This document shows, one piece after another, positions 5,076-6,473 of a stretch of DNA of 6,473 nucleotides. The notes under the pieces are model-generated. The model was not told the DNA's origin. It did not search any database and was given only the letters and a program-made list of their open reading frames with translations. Positions within the stretch are counted from its first letter, which is position 1; each line of letters opens with the position of its first letter. Both the position numbers and the translations under genes were made by a program. This DNA is from Thioalkalivibrio nitratireducens (GTDB lineage Bacteria; Pseudomonadota; Gammaproteobacteria; Ectothiorhodospirales; Ectothiorhodospiraceae): the NCBI GenBank assembly GCA_011390385.1, contig JAABSN010000187.1, positions 1-6,473 on the forward strand. Direction: 5' to 3'.

Positions 5076-5354
5076 ATGATTCAATCCTTCCGCCACAAAG
5101 GGCTGGCCAAGTTCTATGAGACCGGTTCATTGTCGGGCATTCAGCCAAACCATGCCAACCGCCTGAGAATGTTACTGGCGGCCTTGGATACTGCTGCTTC
5201 TATCCAGGATATGGATGTGCCCGGGTTCCGGCTGCACCGCCTCAAGGGAAAAGATGCTGACCGATGGTCAGTGCGTGTAAGTGGAAACTGGAGACTGACC
5301 TTTGAGTTCAGAGATGGGCAGGCTAATATCATTGACTACGAGGACTATCACTGA
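5076..5354 (+). CDS. higB: HigB-type toxin (RelE superfamily ribosome-dependent mRNase)
   Basis: A 92-residue toxin of the plasmid-maintenance killer family. It starts MIQSFRHKGLAKFYETG and ends DYEDYH, with GFRLHRLKG and WSVRVSGNWRLTF between. HigB enters the ribosomal A site and cuts mRNA. The residues known to matter in Proteus vulgaris HigB (His54, Asp90, Tyr91, His92, from memory) are all present at the same numbers, so this copy should be active. Start choice is secured by the family N-terminus and by the promoter immediately upstream; there is no ribosome site. The stop overlaps the antitoxin start by one base (TGATG), the toxin-first order typical of higBA. The C-terminal third has a broken duplicate at 1961-2054. 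Confidence 0.92.
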   Translation: MIQSFRHKGLAKFYETGSLSGIQPNHANRLRMLLAALDTAASIQDMDVPGFRLHRLKGKDADRWSVRVSGNWRLTFEFRDGQANIIDYEDYH

Positions 5355-5490
5355 TGACCATGCACAACCCCCCGCATCCAGGTGAATTCATTCGTGAGAT
5401 TTATCTTGATCCTCATTCCGTGACTGGGCGGCAATTGGCCTTGAAGCTGGATGTCGCACCGTCTACTTTGAACCGTATCCTGCAAGGTCG
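5261..5490 (+). repeat. Direct repeat, copy 2 of the higBA segment (copy 1 at 1961-2190)
   Basis: The intact counterpart of the truncated copy, at constant +3300 offset and about 87% identity. It spans the last 30 codons of higB and the first ~45 of higA. Two direct copies in the same orientation could recombine and delete ccdAB and the S41 gene, though 13% divergence would lower the rate. Confidence 0.85.
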
Positions 5491-5647
5491 GAGTGGGATT
5501 AGCCCAGAAATGGCACTTCGTCTAGCCAAAGCCCTTGGCCGTTCGCCCGAAAGCTGGCTACAGATGCAAGACAACTACGAGCTTTGGCATGCTCGACAAA
5601 CTGTGGATCTTGGATCTGTTGAAAAAGTCGAGTTCCGTGTCGCCTGA
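5354..5647 (+). CDS. higA: HigA-type XRE antitoxin
   Basis: A 97-residue antitoxin of the HigA/VapI family. MTMHNPPHPGEFIREIYLDP is the characteristic opening. The helix-turn-helix spans about 24-65, with TGRQLALKLDVAPSTLNRIL and the RSGISPEMALRLAKAL helix. The C-terminal PESWLQMQDNYELWHAR helix is typical of the family. HigA binds HigB to keep it off the ribosome and represses the operon. The start at 5354 is chosen over Met3 because GAGG at 5340-5343 is 10 nt upstream and the same TGATG junction is conserved in the broken copy. The last ~15 residues (VDLGSVEKVEFRVA) follow the usual family end. Transcription should come from the promoter at 5041-5069. Confidence 0.92.
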   Translation: MTMHNPPHPGEFIREIYLDPHSVTGRQLALKLDVAPSTLNRILQGRSGISPEMALRLAKALGRSPESWLQMQDNYELWHARQTVDLGSVEKVEFRVA

Positions 5648-5656
5648 CCAAAGGTT

Positions 5657-5780
5657 CAACCAAACGCCGGTTCGCTCCGCGGCGGCAAAGCTGGGCGAGT
5701 CCTGCTTCAACTTTTCTGCGGTCGATCCGGCGCTGTTCGAAGAACTCGACACGCCGACCCGCGCCGGATATATCAGCTAG
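5657..5780 (+). pseudogene. Orphan C-terminal fragment, perhaps DUF1801-like
   Basis: In the frame ending at the TAG of 5778-5780 the translation reads NQTPVRSAAAKLGESCFNFS and then AVDPALFEELDTPTRAGYIS. It has GC-ending codons (ACG, CCG, GCG, CTG, GGC, TCC, TTC) unlike higA just before it. There is no start codon with a ribosome site; the frame opens upstream only as a shadow of higA. It looks like the last ~40 residues of a chromosomal gene whose 5' part was lost when higBA arrived. The wording (LGESCFNF, then DPALFEEL) recalls the C-terminal end of small DUF1801-type proteins, but that family call is from memory and weak. Confidence 0.45.
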
Positions 5781-5819
5781 CAGGAGCAGGGATTCGTCCC
5801 CTAGCCACGCGTCGCGGCT

Positions 5820-6473
5820 TCAGTCAGCAGCGGTGTCTGCGGCGATATCGGCCGCGCGCACCTGCGTTCCGCCGGGGCCCGGCTCGGTCCAGGTCACGAG
5901 CAGACGCTGACCGTTCAGATTGACCAGCTTCGGAAAACCCCCGAAGCGACCGGCATCCAGGGTGGTCAGCTCGCGCTGCTCCGTCAGAGCTGCGTCCTGG
6001 TCGAATCGAGCCAGCTTCAGCTGCGCCGCGCCGTCGATCTGGTCCAGCCAGGAGACGACGAATCCGTCGCCCCACCAGGCAAGATCGACCCGGCCCAGGG
6101 CCACCCCCTGGCCCAGCGTGGTCAGGTGGGTGAAGCTCGCGCCCGCATCCTGCGAGCGGGCCAGTTCAACCCGGGGGATGCCCTCGGCGCCGAGGGTGAA
6201 CCAGGCGGCGATCACGTCCTGCCCGCGGGCGATCAGGGCGGGGCCGTTCACCGGGCAGGCTTCGATCCGCCAGTCGTCTTCGTGGATCCGGACTGGATCG
6301 GTCCAGCCGTCGGCCAGCCGGCGCACGATGCGGATATCGCGGATTTCATCGGCGCTGCGGCCGCGATAAATCACCACCGGGCCGGCGTCGGTCACGCCTG
6401 AGGCGGTCTGGCAGCAGTCGCACACCCGCTCGTCGAGCAGGGCGGGCGCGGCGATTTGTCCGGCGTCATCCAC
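5820..6473 (-). CDS. Asp-box (BNR) beta-propeller protein, sialidase-like, 5'-truncated by window edge
   Basis: 217 residues visible, running off the right edge; the GTG at the very edge is internal, so the true start is outside. S-x-D-x-G-x-x-F at 107-114 (SQDAGASF) is an Asp-box, the hallmark of sialidase/BNR propeller blades. Repeated blade-like strand texts follow: VIAAWFT, RVDLAWWGDGFVVSWLD and RLLVTWTEPG. Near the visible start VCDCCQTA gives a C-x-C-C cluster (Cys18, 20, 21), and EACPVNGP adds Cys73. The set CDCC, YRGRS..EIRDI, DGW, CPVNGP is one I recall from uncharacterised secreted sialidase-like proteins of high-GC proteobacteria. Enzyme activity is doubtful, since the Arg triad of true sialidases cannot be assigned in this part. 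A secreted or periplasmic location is likely, but no signal peptide is within view. It ends 39 bp from the orphan fragment and is convergent with higBA. Confidence 0.75.
   Translation of the reverse strand: MDDAGQIAAPALLDERVCDCCQTASGVTDAGPVVIYRGRSADEIRDIRIVRRLADGWTDPVRIHEDDWRIEACPVNGPALIARGQDVIAAWFTLGAEGIPRVELARSQDAGASFTHLTTLGQGVALGRVDLAWWGDGFVVSWLDQIDGAAQLKLARFDQDAALTEQRELTTLDAGRFGGFPKLVNLNGQRLLVTWTEPGPGGTQVRAADIAADTAAD

Noticed and set aside
1..6473. CRISPR array, tRNA, rRNA, integron attC sites, IS ends or transposase
   Set aside because: No spaced short repeats, no RNA gene patterns and no transposase or integrase frames could be found by reading both strands.

Overview
The window reads as accessory DNA from a high-GC bacterium. 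The codon style of the outer genes and the protein types (an ECF transporter with a His-rich ATPase tail, a tricorn-like S41 peptidase, an Asp-box propeller) suggest a gammaproteobacterium. That assignment is an inference and no species can be named. 

Left edge (2-1232, + strand): the 3' part of an ECF transporter transmembrane gene (EcfT/CbiQ type) overlaps by 14 nt a complete ABC ATPase gene (EcfA/CbiO type). The ATPase ends in a histidine-rich tail that fits a nickel/cobalt-type metal uptake system. Its H-loop histidine appears to be replaced by glutamine. 

Middle left (1233-3236, + strand): a cluster of toxin-antitoxin (TA) genes. A BrnT-family toxin is paired with an XRE-type antitoxin, under a promoter overlaid by two near-identical operator-like repeats. 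Next comes a patchwork of broken pieces: a second, diverged copy of the last bases of the cbiO gene, joined in frame to the last ~30 codons of a higB toxin, followed by a truncated higA. A ccdA/ccdB pair with its own promoter comes next. A gene-poor stretch (2878-3236) contains a rho-independent terminator and possibly a decayed gene end. 

Middle right (3237-4967, - strand): an exported S41-family peptidase of the tricorn-like (Ser/His/Glu) type. It is divergent from a complete higB-higA operon (5076-5647, + strand). That operon is about 87% identical over 230 bp, at a constant offset of 3300 bp, to the broken copy at 1961-2190. 

Right edge (5648-6473): an orphan C-terminal gene fragment lies just after higA, followed by the 3' part of a convergent (- strand) Asp-box beta-propeller gene that runs off the window. 

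Overall, three apparently intact TA loci (brnT-xre, ccdAB, higBA) and one wrecked higBA copy lie between ordinary chromosomal genes. Scars of neighbouring genes (cbiO tail copy, orphan gene ends) suggest repeated insertion and recombination at this site. Both toxin-first operons have -10 boxes 6-7 nt before the start codon and no Shine-Dalgarno sequence, so their toxin mRNAs are probably leaderless.
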